A DNA stretch of 64,000 nt from Leptodontidium sp. MPI-SDFR-AT-0119 (Eukaryota; Ascomycota; Leotiomycetes; Helotiales; Leptodontidiaceae): the NCBI GenBank assembly GCA_020726505.1, contig JAHLEZ010000013.1, positions 1,550,001-1,614,000 on the forward strand, written 5' to 3'. This document shows positions 23,601 through 36,297 of this stretch, one piece after another. Numbering within the stretch: position 1 is the stretch's first letter; the number at the start of each line of letters is the position of its first letter. Below the pieces are notes generated by a model. That model was not told the DNA's origin. It saw only the letters and a list, made by a program, of their open reading frames with translations, and did not search any database. The position numbers were made by a program, and so were the translations under genes.

Positions 23601-24815
23601 TGCGGAGAGGTCAGCGACCTTTGGAAGAGAACAAACACATTACACCTTGCATGCTATTCGTCATATTACTTCGACAAGCACCTCGAGCATATAGAATCAA
23701 TATCCTCAGAGCTTTCGCGGATGATAGGCTCATTACTTAACTCCAAAACAGAGCACATTGCGGCTATCTTGCAGTTCCGACGTTGTCAGGGTGACTCTGA
23801 TAAGGCCTTTCATCAATTCAGTCCATTCACCACTCTCGTAGATGCTACCACCTTGTTTATCTCAACTACTCTCTACGATAGACCGGAGTTTAAACATCTG
23901 CAATCGGAATGGACCAAGGAGTCTCTGCCGAAATACTCCCTTCATCAAGCTGCCCTGTCAGGTTCAGAAAGAGCAGTAGCTCAGCTTCTGGATTCTGGTC
24001 TGGTCGATGTGAACGGAAAAGATGATAATGGTCTAACGCCGCTGATGCATGCTTCTCGATTTGGATATCATTCAATCATCCATCGACTGGTCATTGATGA
24101 GAAAGTAGATGTGAATAGAATGAAAGGAGAGTCCTATTATTACACGGCCCTGTCAGCAGCCTGTCGATATGGCCACTCCAGTATTGTTCGCATGCTGATC
24201 GAAAATGGGGCTTTGATCCATGAGAGAGATGCATACTGGGCTTGCGAAGATACTTGCAAAGACGATACCGTCTTGACTCTTCTTCTAGCGAACGGAGCAG
24301 TAGCGACCTCAATAGCACTGGGTAAAGCTGCATCTAATGGCTTCATGAAACGCTGTGTTTCACTGTTAGATCATGGTGCTCTTGTCACAGTTCGAGCTCT
24401 CGAGTTAGCATTTTATGCGCAAGGAAGACAAAGTGCTGTTGTAACTTTTCTCGAAGAACATAGTACGCCAGAAATATCTTCGGAAGTCGAAGTTCTTTGG
24501 TCGTCTGGGAGGTTTTGTGAGGATGACTCGGTCTTGGAAAAGCTTCTAGCAAGTGGAGCTGTAGCGACATCAAAGGCGCTTGAAGAAGCTATTGGTCGTA
24601 GGAGTATAACTCGCTGCATTCTATTATTAAATCACGGTGTTCTTGTTACTGCTGGAGCTCTATCGTGGGCATGGCGACGGTCTGGACGGGACAGCGATCT
24701 TGCGAAACTTCTCCTCGAACACAGCACCTTGGAGGTACTCGCAGAAGCAGAGGCCATTTACCAGAAGCTATATGGCGAATCTCCTCAAGACTACGAGTCT
24801 TTGCAAGCATCCTGA
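20694..24815 (+). CDS. NACHT-ankyrin (NLR-like) signalling protein
   Basis: Seven exons are proposed: 20694-21494, 21564-21683, 21770-21854, 21934-22323, 22371-22395, 22446-23030 and 23081-24815, giving 1246 residues with frame kept at every junction. Residues 1-170 are a serine- and proline-rich leader. About 175-460 is a helical N-terminal domain of the sort found before NACHT in fungal STAND proteins (VVGGIRLVID, then VDIYGDFLTF and FLRVQWQPFEEKFGEIKS). The NACHT domain follows, with Walker A GKPGAGKS near residue 470 and Walker B VIVVFDGLDE near residue 570, then ANGMFLWAKLQLD. The C-terminus has ankyrin-type repeats (SLHQAALSGSERAVAQLLDS; TPLMHASRFGYHSIIHRLV; TALSAACRYGHSSIVRMLIE), then degenerate units. 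Fungal STAND proteins of this type act in self/non-self recognition and cell-death control; the specific trigger here is unknown. Walker A is carried by a 25-bp exon. Confidence 0.88.
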
Positions 24816-26597
24816 ATACACCAGGTGAGTTTCAAGCCCCGAACTAAGATGTGAAAGTACTCAAAAAATATAGGAATATTCTAGAAGGTGTGCCCTGCGA
24901 TAATGCCTGCTTCTAGGGATCAATCACGGACGAAACCAGGACAAATGTCACAGCAGGAGGAGTCCAATGGATTTTCTGGATTAGAGAAACGACTCCGCCC
25001 AACCTAATTGAGTAACTCAAACGAAGGATCGAATGATGACGACAAAGTTCTCAAAGCAGCAGCGGATCTTTTCTGGTTCCGCCTCTTTGGAATTCCTTCT
25101 TCCACGAGACCCATTCACGACCCATCGCTTCGCCCTTCACCACGAGAGGAATGAGCTAGATTTCCTTCCGGGACAAGAAGGACAACGAGACATACTTCAT
25201 TCAAATATCACCAACTCAATCCACCTACCAGGTGCTGTGCAAGTCGCATTCCTTTCTAACTTTGTGTATTTTCGGGCTCGCTCCCTACGTGATGTGGACC
25301 CCTCAGGGGCTCGATTAGCCGCCTTCAATTTTCCTTTATCTCGTTGCTTCCCTCTGAACTTCACAATACCTCCCTCTTTCATCCCACGATTCTCCAGTAC
25401 CAAGTCCTACATTTCTTCCAGAATTCTCCCTTCTCTTGGTTCTCGACGAGCAAGGGAGGAATTACAAGGCTATTACTGTTGGACATTTGAGATGATATTT
25501 CAATTTAAAGTCAATCAGACATGCACGCACTTCTTCACGTATACATTCCATGCCATCCTGTTCAACGAGAGTGCCTTTCAACTCATTCTACCCCCCCCTC
25601 TCAGAATCCATTCTACCGCTCTATTATCCCTCAGCAAGAACCCAGCTCGGGAAACCTTGGCCTTCTCAACTCCCTCCGAGGTCCAGATGATATCCCACGA
25701 CCTAATTTCATTTATTGTTTTTTTCTCTCACAGCAGAACAACAATCCTAATTGTACTCACCTCATCCGACAGGTCTCCACTGTAGCAAACCTTCATTCAT
25801 TCACCGATCTGCTCTATTCTTACACCTGCCATTCCCAATCAACAATCTCCGAGGTGGGCCGAGCGTTCCTGCTGGTTGTGAGGCGGTGAAGCTTCAAGTC
25901 GAGACTTTCCCAGTTTCAGTCTGCAATACCACCTCCAGCACTACAGTTTTGATAACCTTGGACCCAGTCACTATTCTTACCATGGTGCCATCGACTACGT
26001 TGCCTTGACGGATAAGACTGATGTCTGAAACGGGGGCTAGAAAGATCGCTTCATACCCCGAAATCGAGTGAGAAAAAGTTCGCGAGGGCTATGATATTCA
26101 ACTCTACATGCAATGGTAATTTTTAACGCACTATGGGAAGCTAAATAGTAGTTACAGATGTTAATGTGCTTGATTGTGACAAGTAAAGATGCCCCCCTCT
26201 TTAAATGTTGACCTTCGCTAAGCGAAGTTACAGAGCCACTATCTTCCCATACCTCACCATGTAGAATTAAAATCTTGTCCCAGTTAAGTTCACAAAACGC
26301 CATAAAATCTCGAACCAAACTCACACTTTCCTCTCACATCAGCGCTCTTTCACATGCCCATGGCACTCTTCACCTCAAACTCAACCCCCCACCCCCCGGA
26401 AGGCATATTTTCAAAAATTCTTCTGACATTCATGCATCTACTTGAATCATGTACAGTAAACTCTCAATCCATCACCCATCCACCAATATAAGCTTCATCA
26501 CCCGCAATCCGCAACGCCGTCGCCAAAATTAACGTTTTCATATAATACAACCACACCCGACCCCCGGAAGCCCCACCATTAAACCCTTCCAGAAAAC
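24816..26597. other. Intergenic region with one doubtful long frame
   Basis: A 250-codon plus-strand frame at 25033-25785 starts MMTTKFSKQQ. Its translation is rich in F, S, P and R with no domain, and it overlaps a second open frame in another phase, so it is probably chance. No other feature was recognised. Confidence 0.4.
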
Positions 26598-29500
26598 TCA
26601 AACACAAGCCCTCTTCTCGTCACGAACATACTCCTCGCCATCGCCATCATCAGCCTTCCTCTTATTACTACCCATTAATGTATCAACTGCACTTTGGCCA
26701 CCACCACCAACGTCCACACCTACGCCTTTCTGCCCGCTAAGCGAACATCTATAAACAGTTCGCTTCACAAGTTCCTCAACGCTAATGATCTGCTCACTCT
26801 CTTTGTCGAAAACCATCCTGAGATCACCCTCATTCTACACCATGTGTCAGATTGAATGTGGCCAGAAAATAAATACTTGCGTGACTGACCTTGGCCGTTT
26901 CTTCCATCATGAGACGGTCGATGTCAGAAGTGCGAAAAGCTATCTTGTATCTCTGCCATTGTTCTTCGGGATCCTCGAATAATGATAGATCAGTGGCAGT
27001 TTTGAATGAAGTTTTAGAGTCAGAAAGAGTACTAGGCTCGGATTTTGGCTTTGAAGCGACAGGCATCGAAACAGCGGTTTGGGTTTTGGTGACCAATGGT
27101 GGAACTTTAGTCAACGGTCCTTTCTCCTTGGAGACAGAATCGCCCTTTGCCAGTGCTGTTGGTTTGTCCGAAACAGCGGCTTGCACATAAGTTGCCAGCC
27201 GGCTGAAAGCATCTGCAGCGTTCTCAGGGGGGGTCGGGGCAGGGCCGGGTTGCAGGGCAGCAAATGGGGTACGGATTACATTCCACTACAGGAAAGATAT
27301 GTCAGTATTCTCCATATTGTGCACAAGGAAGGGTAATAAAAAGCTTTCAATAATATTTGAGACATCTATCTGAGTAAGTTTGGTCTAACAGGGTCCACTT
27401 ACGTGGACAGATGGCTTAACCATGCCAAAAGAAATGATTCTCGTAACCCAGCCGGTGAGAAACACATGACCGCGATTGAAAGAGCCAATATCGCCCGGGA
27501 TTTGTGGCTCAGTCCCTAGTTGGCGATAGAATTAGCAATTGCCACATCAAGGGCGTTTTGAGGAGAAGGTAGAGCTGTCGCCACAGGATCTAGAGATATC
27601 CATCCAGCAAGGCAAATGATGCCTTCCCAACACCTACACAAGAACAGGTCCCCTGTTGAAGTCGCATAGTAGTGGATGTGACACTTTAGCTCTGCACCAA
27701 CAGCGGCAATTGCTTGTTTCCTATCCGAGGCGAAACAATTAAACAGTTCGCCTACGAAGGTTTTGTTGTGTACAACAGGGACTGTGTTTTGCATGACTAC
27801 TGTGCCCTTTCCCAGGAAAGGATCTCGGGCCCACATCTGTGTCAATTGACTTATTAGGTGCAGTGGAGGAGAACTTTGAGGGTGGGAATCTAATCCCTCT
27901 ACTTGATTCGAAGCAGAGCGAGCTGGAGGGCCAGGAGGAGGTGTTCTCAATGATCGTCGTGATAATGGGGCTGCAGGCTGTTGCATGGCGGTGGGTTGAG
28001 CTTCCCCAGAAGATTTCGATATTGGGAGAACTGGATCAGACTGTACTGGTGCTGTATTTAGATCAGTAATCGATCGTGTCGGGACACCTTTGATACCTTG
28101 TGAAGCGACGATGGTGTTGAGGTCGTCTCTAGCTTGTGGCTTTGCGATAGGAGGACCTGAATTGTTGGTTATAGAAGGAGTTGATGGAGCGGTAGCCACT
28201 GGTGAAGTTCTTCTGACCTGCTGAACTTGGTAAGGTTTGCTATTTGCAAACTGCGTCTTCAAGACATTGCTCATATTATTACTCGTCAATGGTGCGAATT
28301 TGGGCAGCATTAAACATGCTGCACAATTGAAGTTCAGCTTGCCTCGCGGCTGGGCAAATGGGAATAGCTCTCTACCAACTGAACCAGAATCAGTTCCGCT
28401 GCATCCGCAAATAGTCCAGATACTAATAAACTTACAGAATTTTTGCCATGTCAGGTTGTCAGCGAACCAACCTCGAATATGGTCACAGGCTTCGCCTTTG
28501 TGCTCCAATCTCGAGTATGTCCGCATCTTTTGGAGGTATTGGAAGAACTCTCTTCTCTTGTCTTGGCGGATAGCTTTATCCTCCATGAGCCTTTCACTAA
28601 TGCCGGCCGCATATTCTTTAAGGGACGAACGCTTTGGTGGGGATGCCGATTCTGACGGCAGCTTAACCTGTGATCTGGGTGCTTCATTTGTCCCCCCAGA
28701 TGTGGCCTTAGGTATGAGTGACTTGGTCTGCTCTTTTGCCAGGGACTTCGACGGTTCAGCTCCTGGAAATGGGCCAGTGACTATCCAATGTCAGCTCCAA
28801 AGTAACCAGAGGTGCTGAGGATGTAGAAAAGAAACCCCAGATCCCCTAATGGGTACTCCAGGATGGCCACATCCACATCCACATTCAAAGTTATATAAAA
28901 GCATAGAACTCACAGAAACGGCCCCAAACGGAAGCCTCCACAAAATACATCTGCCAATCCCCTGAGCGATCCACGAATTTCTTCTCCGCAATAGCAGCCT
29001 TCTCTTCAAAACACGCCATAATTTTATCCATCGGGACATCCGCCTTCGAAGCCTTTTGCTGGATGAGTTCCCTCAGCGAACGGTATGGCTTGCCACAATC
29101 ACTGGTTGTAGATGACACAAAAGGATCCAAGCCAGCGCGTTGCTCAACACGACCACTACTGCCATTGGGCAGGGTCTTCAAAGGCCCTCTTTCCTTCATC
29201 TCTCCTTCTGTATTTACCGATGCTGTACTCGGCCTATTAGATCCTGATACAGGCCGAGCAGGTGGTCTATTCTTCCCAAGAGGTTCTGGTCTGTAAGAAT
29301 CTGTCTCTGGAATTGGTCTGTACGAGTCCGTCTCCGCCTTTAGTCTGTATGAATCTTTCTTGGGACTCTCCGGCTGGTACCGATCATGAACCCATCCTCG
29401 ACGCGCGGCTTCTTCATAGGTAGATTGTGACTTGGCGTGTAGGGCTTTAGGGAATGGCGAAGGAGGGCCGTCTGAATCTTGCTTAGCAATAGCTGGCTTG

Positions 29501-29832
29501 GTCTTCATTTCCTCTGGCTTGAGTGCCGTCGACGCGGCCATTGGAAACGGTTCTCCAGGGACTATCACCTCACGTTAGCTCTCATTCAATCCATCCCATC
29601 TCCCACCACCTCAATCTACTCAATCAATCAAACCCCTCCATTCTAACCTACAGAAATGCCTCCAAACCAAACCCTCCGCCTGTCCCAATTTCCAATCCAC
29701 CGATCTCCCACCATGCTCCGCAGCAACCAGCTCGAGCTTCCGCTCGAAGACTTGATTCAGCTCCTCGGGGAGAATACCGTGTTTCTGGGCTTTGGCTACT
29801 ATGGCCTCTTGTTGGGACTCGTAAGCTGCCAT
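26598..29832 (-). CDS. Large protein with three internal repeats and conserved intron positions
   Basis: Seven exons are proposed: 29832-29652, 29561-28914, 28780-28436, 28378-27638, 27515-27403, 27285-26890 and 26834-26598, giving 886 residues. A further 66-bp stretch (27837-27902) has GT/AG ends and a branch site and could be an intron without frame change. Three related modules end with a tryptophan motif: WRHFF (residue about 60), WGRFF (about 276) and WQKFF (about 391), each followed by a short G-x-x-F-P type turn. An intron splits the last F codon in phase 1 each time. Between the modules lie charged low-complexity linkers, with a DSYRxxxETDSYR repeat in the first. The C-terminal third has a possible compact domain around residues 570-700 (GDLFLW...GHVFLTGWVTRIISFGMVKPSVHWNVIRTPF). 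The last residues are basic (KRKADDGDGEEYVRDEKR). The family and function are not recognised. Confidence 0.8.
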
Positions 29833-31312
29833 TCCCTTTATTTGCTTTTGTCTCCGTTTGTTAGCAGGGATGTTGGGGAGAGAAGGAGGAAGGGGAGATA
29901 GACTTACGGTGTTTAGATATCTGGGTTGTTGTGTATAGGGGCAAGTTCATTGTACGAGGGTGTCGGAGCTGAGGTAAGGCAGGTAGAGATCGAGATTAGC
30001 GACGCGACGCTTGGGAAGGAACGGAAGGTAGCTGTAGGACCGACTCGACCCCGCCGAAAGTAAACAACGACTGCATATCCGATAAGAAGCTGGCCGACCT
30101 GGAGATACCTACCTAGGTACCTAAGCAAGGGAGGTACGAAAAATAAACAACTCACCCTCTTGACTTGAATTAGAAGCTCTGAATATATTTTAAGCTATTT
30201 AGAGCCCGTCAATTGCCCAGGACCGTAGAGAACTCTCGTGAAAATATTTCCTTCTGTCGTTTCCTCGGGGCTGTCATCTCAATCTCTACCCATCCATGGC
30301 CGAGATCTCTGAATCCTAGGCAGACCTGGGGTCCAACACAAGACTCTATGAGACTCTTGAGTACGGTCAATGATTATTTTGTCTCATCAATGCGCTTCTA
30401 CAAGATCCTCATCTCAATCCCTTCCCCTTGACTCGAAATCCACCAGCCCTTAGCAGCCTCGGGATAGGCTTAAAAACTTCCATTTCTGCCTACGACCTCA
30501 TAACAGACCATGTCTAGCAGCTACAGGTACATAGCCGTCTTGAAGACCTCTGCAAGCAAAAACTTGTCCGCAGGCTATGTGTGAGCAAAGCAGCGGAATC
30601 TCAAAGAACGGGTTTAGCAGGGCAGGGCAGAGCAAGGACTTTAAGATTAGACTTCTATGTCCCTGCCTATGACCTAGCATACAAACATAGAAGACTCGTA
30701 GATTTAGAGATAGATAAGGTATATAGGAAGCAAATTTAATTTTAAATCACAAGGTCCGAGACGCAAAATGCAAGCGGAAAAGCAAACCTCTAGAGGCAAA
30801 AGCAAAACAATTCAACTCCAAACATCACACATCAAATAATCAGTCACATCATCATCAAAACATAAGGTATTTTAAAAGTTTCAAATGAATTGATGAGAGG
30901 CTGACATGCGTACCGTAGTAGCAGTAGACGATGCGTGATCATCTTGACGAGTCAACCAACTCCATACTCCTTCCTCTCCAGCCAGCCTATTCAGGCCCTG
31001 AACGCCATGGATCATGCTCAAACTCCATTCCCCTAGGAAGACCCATACGCCCGTGATCGTGCACTCGTGATCGTACGCCATTGATAATATACTACTACCC
31101 CCGGAATCCTCTGCCGCGAGGGCAGCACGTAGCAGTAGGCGTTAACTACCGAACTTTCGCGACGCGGCGCTGAAAGAATGGCTGTCAAGACCTGCTACTA
31201 TTTCATCCAGAAGCTATCTGCCTAAAGGCGGGCGCTTTGCGATGATTGTCGTGAATAATGAAAAAGAAACGAATATTTGTACAACAAGAACATGATCATA
31301 TCCACAAAATGC
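29833..31312. other. Intergenic region
   Basis: The 5' flank of the three-repeat gene and the 3' flank of the ADA3 gene. Two loosely similar stretches (about 30470-30510 and 30640-30680, with TGCCTA(C/T)GACCT) suggest a small degenerate duplication. A frame at 30881-31081 is not convincing. Confidence 0.4.
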
Positions 31313-33694
31313 TCAATCCTCCTCAGCCTCATCATCCCAGCTCTCCTTCTCCTTGCGGATCAGGTCGGCCATGTCCTCAGGCTTGAAGATCGAGCTACCA
31401 GGATCACCACTACGGCGGACTTGGTTGGCATCTTTGTCAAGAACACCACCGATAGTATCGATCCACTTCTTGCGTCTCTCCATCAAGATCTTGGTGTTAT
31501 CGCCGATACCAGGACGAGCCATGCCAGTGCTACCACTACCACTGACAAAGTGACTTCCTCCTCCAGCTCCGCCGGGTCTCTTGGCCTTCTTGCTCTTGCC
31601 GAGGGTACGGGTGCGCTTGAGGTAGGCGGTCTGGACTTGTCCATCAAGATCCTCGTTGATGGTGGTGAACTCTTGGTGTGCCATTCTCTCCTTGGCCAAG
31701 TCTGTAATGCGAGCCTTGCGAGCACCATTCATGATGGAAACTTCCTTCAGTCGGCCTTGGAGGTAGCGAAGACGAGCAGCAATTTCATCATCGTAGTGGG
31801 CATCGTAGTCGGGCTCAGTGTCGGGAGGAAGGAAACCAATGTGACGAAGCTCTTGCTTGATACGTTCATCAACTTGGGGGTGGTCGAGCTTGGGGTGGGT
31901 AGCTTTCTTCCAGGCTTCAGAGTTGGAATCGGTCATGAAGGTAGCAGGAGGAACGGATGGTGTATCGCTGGGAGGCTGGACTGCGTCGCCGAAGAGATCG
32001 TTGTTCAGATCAGCATTCATATCGACTTCGCCGTTCACACCGTTCGTCTTCTCCTCAGCAGGTGCTCGGTGCTCTGGACGCATGGTTGCTAGAAGTCTAG
32101 AAAGAATCGGACCCGCTGAAATCTGATCGGTCTCGCCAACAGCATCGTTCATGTTCTCGATGTCTCCACGAGCTTGATTGGCAGGAAACTTGTCACGAGC
32201 TTGTTGTGGAGAATCGACAGACAACGCACCATCTTCTTCAGCCCAGACTTCAGTATAGTGCTTCTTTCCACGGCGAGGGATAACGAAGGGTGCAATACGA
32301 TCTCCTCTCTCGCGAAGGAATGCTAAATCCTCCTCAGTGTATGGACGGAAGTATGGCTCAGCGTAGGTGGAGAAGGTATTGAACTGAACTTGGTTTGTAG
32401 GCTTCGCATTGCTGAAGTCTTTTTCGGGGGGTGTGGCTGGAATGTACTCCTCGAGGTCATGCTCAGGGAAGCTGGCGACCGAGTATATCTCATTCATCTC
32501 TTGAACGCTCATTCCAGGCTTCACGGGTCGGATTTCATAAATAGTAGGATCTGGAAAGGTATTTGGGTCGTCGCCAAAGGTTTGAAGATGTGGGACAGCA
32601 GGTGCTGGCGGAGGTTGGTGTTCGTCGGAGCTTGAGTCTTCGTCATCGTCTTTGTCAATGTCCATGCCAGTCTCGGTGGGAGTGGCAACCGCGACTGGTG
32701 AAAGCGACGAGCTTGCAGAGTCGTTGTCTCTTTCCCGTGACACCTTTCTTGCGACCTTCTTCTCATGCAATGGCGATGAACGCTCTGAATGGAGACATTA
32801 GCGCAAATTCCTCAATGAAGTAGAAATGGTCGAATATGGCAGGACTGAGAAAGAGGGCTGCGATAGTAGGATGGGGTAGGAGAAAGTATTTCAAAACCAG
32901 TAATATGTGAGAGAAATGAACCACCACATAAAACCACAAATAAACTGACCTGGATGATGGGTACCATCTTGAGCTGCCAAACCATGGGCACCATGAGCGA
33001 GGGGTCTCTCCTCTCTTGCAGTACTAGCATCTTTTCTCTTCTTCATCTTGGAAGCCTTGTTGCGACCGCGCTCCTCCTCATCCAACGCATCCTTCTTCAG
33101 TCGCTCCTTGCGCTCTTCATCACGTCTCTCCGTCTCAATCTCCTCCAATCTCTCCTTTCTCAAGCCCACGACAGCTCTCATGCCTCGATCAGATACCGAG
33201 CTTCTGGCATCAGCAATGTTAACAAGCTTGCCCAAGCGCTCCAAGAGACCCTCGAGATCCTTCGAGGAAGGGATCTCCTTCGAGCCGGCGCTTCCGCTCC
33301 CATAGTTGTCGATTCCCTCGTCGGTCTGGAAGTTCTGGAGGGGGATTCTGAGGTATGCCGTCTCCTCTGGGTCGGATTGCGACATGATGCTTGGGGTGGT
33401 GTTGCGACTGCGCGATTGACGATCTCGACCTTTCTTTCCAGTGCCCTTCTGACTGGGTAGAGCAGGAGGCATGTTGAGTTTGATGAGAGGTCTTGGTGGT
33501 GGTGGAGTGGGAGAAAGGGAAGAGCAATACTCCTCGTCTTCCTCTTCCTCGTTCTCGTTGTCTTCACCACTCGTCATGCGGCCGCTAGCGTCGATGGGGC
33601 TGGACCCCGACACAACGCTTGGGCCTGCGCTAGCCAGATTCGTCAACAGCCGCAATCTGACCATTGGTGGTCTTGGATGCGGGGGATCATCCAT
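31313..33694 (-). CDS. NGG1: SAGA/ADA complex subunit ADA3 (Ngg1)
   Basis: Two exons are proposed, 33694-32950 and 32784-31313, with intron 32785-32949 (GTCAGT...TTCAG and a GCTAAT branch site), giving 738 residues. The N-terminal half is charged and low in complexity. It has a coiled-coil-like stretch ([20 protein letters not shown]) and the segment [20 protein letters not shown]. The second exon contains the conserved C-terminal region of Ada3 proteins: [36 protein letters not shown] and the following helix. Ada3 joins Gcn5, Ada2 and Sgf29 in the histone acetyltransferase module of SAGA and ADA, acting in the nucleus on chromatin. Its neighbour upstream on the same strand is the GCN5 gene, which supports the call. 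The ATG is the first in frame. Confidence 0.88.
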
Positions 33695-34391
33695 CCTCCA
33701 ATCAGGTGGTGCGATTGATGGATGGGTTGGTGGTGGGTTGGTGGGTAGGTAGGTATGGGAGGAGGAAGTTCGAGAGAGAATTGTGTAATATTAGAGAAGC
33801 AATTGCGAAGGTGTGGTTGGATTGAAGAGTATCTTGGTTGAACGAAGAAATTCGAGGTTGCAAAAAATTATTTATGTTCACTCGAGAGAAGACAAAAAAA
33901 CACACCCCCACTAGCTCGAGTGGAAACTTCTCTGCCTTATCAGGCTACCAGGCTAGTATCCGGTGTGAATTCAGGTGAACGTGCAGGATCAGGTTTTGTT
34001 TATCAACGCACAACTTAGTTTCCAAAGGTGATAATCTAAGATATCGGGTAGCAAGATGTCACAACGATAAAGAGCTATGCTGGTGTGTTGAGGAATGATT
34101 TATTTGACCTTCATGCTGTCTCATGAAGCATTATTTACGCTTGATCTTGCGATAGAACGCCAATGCAAGAAAGCCCCAACACCATGCCTGCCTGCCTCAA
34201 GACCAAGACCAAACCAGAACCATCCATGTCAGGCCCAGAATGCCCAACGCCTAAGGCACCGCTAGAGTAGAGCGTTCATAATTGTGCTTCCATCCCACCC
34301 CGTTCCTCCCATTCCTAAATCAAACCCGTAGAGACATGAAACACCGTCCATACAATATATACTCCCAATTCAAACATTCACACGCAGCTAT
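33695..34391. other. Spacer between GCN5 and ADA3 genes
   Basis: The 697-bp stretch separates the two co-directional genes and should hold the GCN5 terminator and the ADA3 promoter. It has GGTTGG/GGTAGG-rich sequence near 33720-33760 next to the ADA3 start. No gene was found. Confidence 0.5.
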
Positions 34392-35576
34392 CTACGGCTC
34401 CAAATGTGACCACTCCGGAATTGCCTTAATCTGCTGCCACATGTACTTCTCCAGCTTGTTGGCACTCTTCGCGTACGGTGTCGTCTCGTTGTTGTACTTC
34501 CGGCAATTGTCAAAGACCAGCTTGGCATCCTTGATGAACTCTTCTGGTGTTCCGTAATTATCTGCCTCAAGTTTCCGCTCCATGGTACTGAGATCCATGG
34601 GCTCTTTGATGACCTCATAATAATCATGAACTTCTTCCGAGTTGACAGGGTGATTGAAAGGCCAGGCCGAAGCATGATTTTGCATGTCGTTCAGAAGATG
34701 GAGTAGTTGGTTGTAGTTGGGACCGTGACGAGGTTGTCTAGCAAGTTCATCCATGTCGGGCGACCAACCCGATTCGCGAATGGCAGGTATCGACATGGGG
34801 TCAATCTTGCCAACACCGCTCTTCCATTCTTTGGGAGGTTGATGAACGACATGACTCTTGCTGAAAGCACGGATTTTAGCATGAACAGCCTCTTTCTGCT
34901 TCAATAGCATACGACCCATCTCTAGATATCGAACCCGGGGAAGCATAGAGCACTGCATGATTGTTCCACCCTCGTAGTCCTTGATGTATCCCATCCACTT
35001 CTCCTTCTCGAGCGTGATATCCTTTGTGAAACCCTGCTTCTTGAAGTATCCGATAGCGTAGTTATCGGCATAGGTGAGGAAGTGCATGACTTTGGAAGTA
35101 GATCTGACGTAGTCCTTCAAATGCGACATCAGATGCGCTCCGTAACCTTTGACTTGCTGATCTGAGGAGATGGCGCAAAACACAATCTCAGCAAACTGCT
35201 GCTTGTGGAAGGGTCGGTATGTGATTCCTCCTACAACCTCTAGAGGCTTCTTGACGATCGCTATCGATAAATGTGTGCGGTCGTAGACAAGGCGCGCTAT
35301 GTAGTCCTTGGGCATCTTTGGCAGCTGCTTCTGAAAAATACATTTGAGGCCTGTGAGGATGATGAGACTTTCGCGCTGGTTGTCGTTGTTGACGACCCGG
35401 AATTCGATCTCGCCATTTCGCTCTTCGAGTACGGCTGGCCTCTCTGGAAAGGGTATGCGATGGACGCCTTGTTCTTCTTCAGGGGGGTCTGTCGAGGACT
35501 TCTTTACTCTCTTGCTGTCGGATGGTGTATTTGGTTCTTCGGTGGCTTTCCTCTTCAGTTCCTTCGCCGGGCCCAT
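34392..35576 (-). CDS. GCN5: Histone acetyltransferase GCN5
   Basis: This is an intronless 394-residue gene. Residues 55-215 form the GNAT acetyltransferase domain: the catalytic glutamate is E130 in [12 protein letters not shown], and the acetyl-CoA pyrophosphate loop is [10 protein letters not shown] (141-150). Residues about 287-385 are the bromodomain, with the acetyl-lysine-binding asparagine in CRKYNNE (N362) and the ZA-loop segment [11 protein letters not shown]. Gcn5 transfers acetyl groups from acetyl-CoA to histone H3 lysines as the enzyme of SAGA and ADA. Both length and domain order are normal for fungal Gcn5. The ATG at 35576 gives the expected short basic N-terminus (ELKRKATEE). 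Confidence 0.97.
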   Translation of the reverse strand: MGPAKELKRKATEEPNTPSDSKRVKKSSTDPPEEEQGVHRIPFPERPAVLEERNGEIEFRVVNNDNQRESLIILTGLKCIFQKQLPKMPKDYIARLVYDRTHLSIAIVKKPLEVVGGITYRPFHKQQFAEIVFCAISSDQQVKGYGAHLMSHLKDYVRSTSKVMHFLTYADNYAIGYFKKQGFTKDITLEKEKWMGYIKDYEGGTIMQCSMLPRVRYLEMGRMLLKQKEAVHAKIRAFSKSHVVHQPPKEWKSGVGKIDPMSIPAIRESGWSPDMDELARQPRHGPNYNQLLHLLNDMQNHASAWPFNHPVNSEEVHDYYEVIKEPMDLSTMERKLEADNYGTPEEFIKDAKLVFDNCRKYNNETTPYAKSANKLEKYMWQQIKAIPEWSHLEP

Positions 35577-36297
35577 GGTTGTTGGTGGATCGTGGTGGCG
35601 TGTCTATTGAATTTCTAAGCTAAGCTTGGGACAAGAGGGGGCTACCAGATGGAGTTGATGACGCTTAGACAGGGTGCGACGAGCGGTAATATGACAGACA
35701 GATGGTAGGTAGGCAGGTAAGAACAGGTGGCTGGTACACCTCTGCAAAATCGGGATTTACTTCTCCAGCCTGGTTGCGGCGGTGGTCGCGGATCGATTGT
35801 CGTGGATCTGTCTGGTATGAAGAGTGAAGTCACTCAAGTGGAGGCGGAGCCCCGGATTAGGAATCAAATATTAGCCGATGCGCTTAACAAGGCTGCCTCC
35901 CAGCCTCGCGAGCATTCCTGAATGTCTCAAGTCACATTGAACAAAGAAGTTTTGTAAGAAGTTTTGCAAAGGCGAAAAGAATAGCAGTAGAGATGGTAAA
36001 ACAAATTTACATTCAATGTCACTACTCAACTTACGACATTGAATCTATGTCTGGGCTGGATCTGAAGCCAAATCAAATTAATCCTAGCCTTGAGCTTGAA
36101 TATCGGCGATACATTTCACCGGGGCTAGTCTACTTTGGGGGGAAGGCCAGGTCGCGTCTTGCAGTTCCACCAGAACATGAGCGCTCCAGCTGTTGACAAC
36201 GACTATCCAATCTTCCACTTCCACTTCCACTTCCAACACCACGAATCTCAAGCTTCAGTATCCCGCGAATCCTTCAAATCACCACAAGTCGAAGTCT
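35577..36297. other. Divergent promoter region between GCN5 and OST5
   Basis: No gene was found. It separates the minus-strand GCN5 from the plus-strand OST5. Just before OST5 is a run of CTTCCA units (36215-36240). Confidence 0.5.

Noticed and set aside
25033..25785. 250-codon plus-strand frame
   Set aside because: The composition (many F, S, P, R) and overlap with a second long frame in another phase point to chance; no splice or domain support.
31277..32092. 271-codon plus-strand frame opposite the ADA3 gene
   Set aside because: It is the antisense shadow of the well-supported ADA3 coding exon and its translation has no independent features.
36193..36297. Earlier ATG for OST5
   Set aside because: The extra 35 residues are a serine/threonine string; the ATG at 36298 gives the family size and layout.
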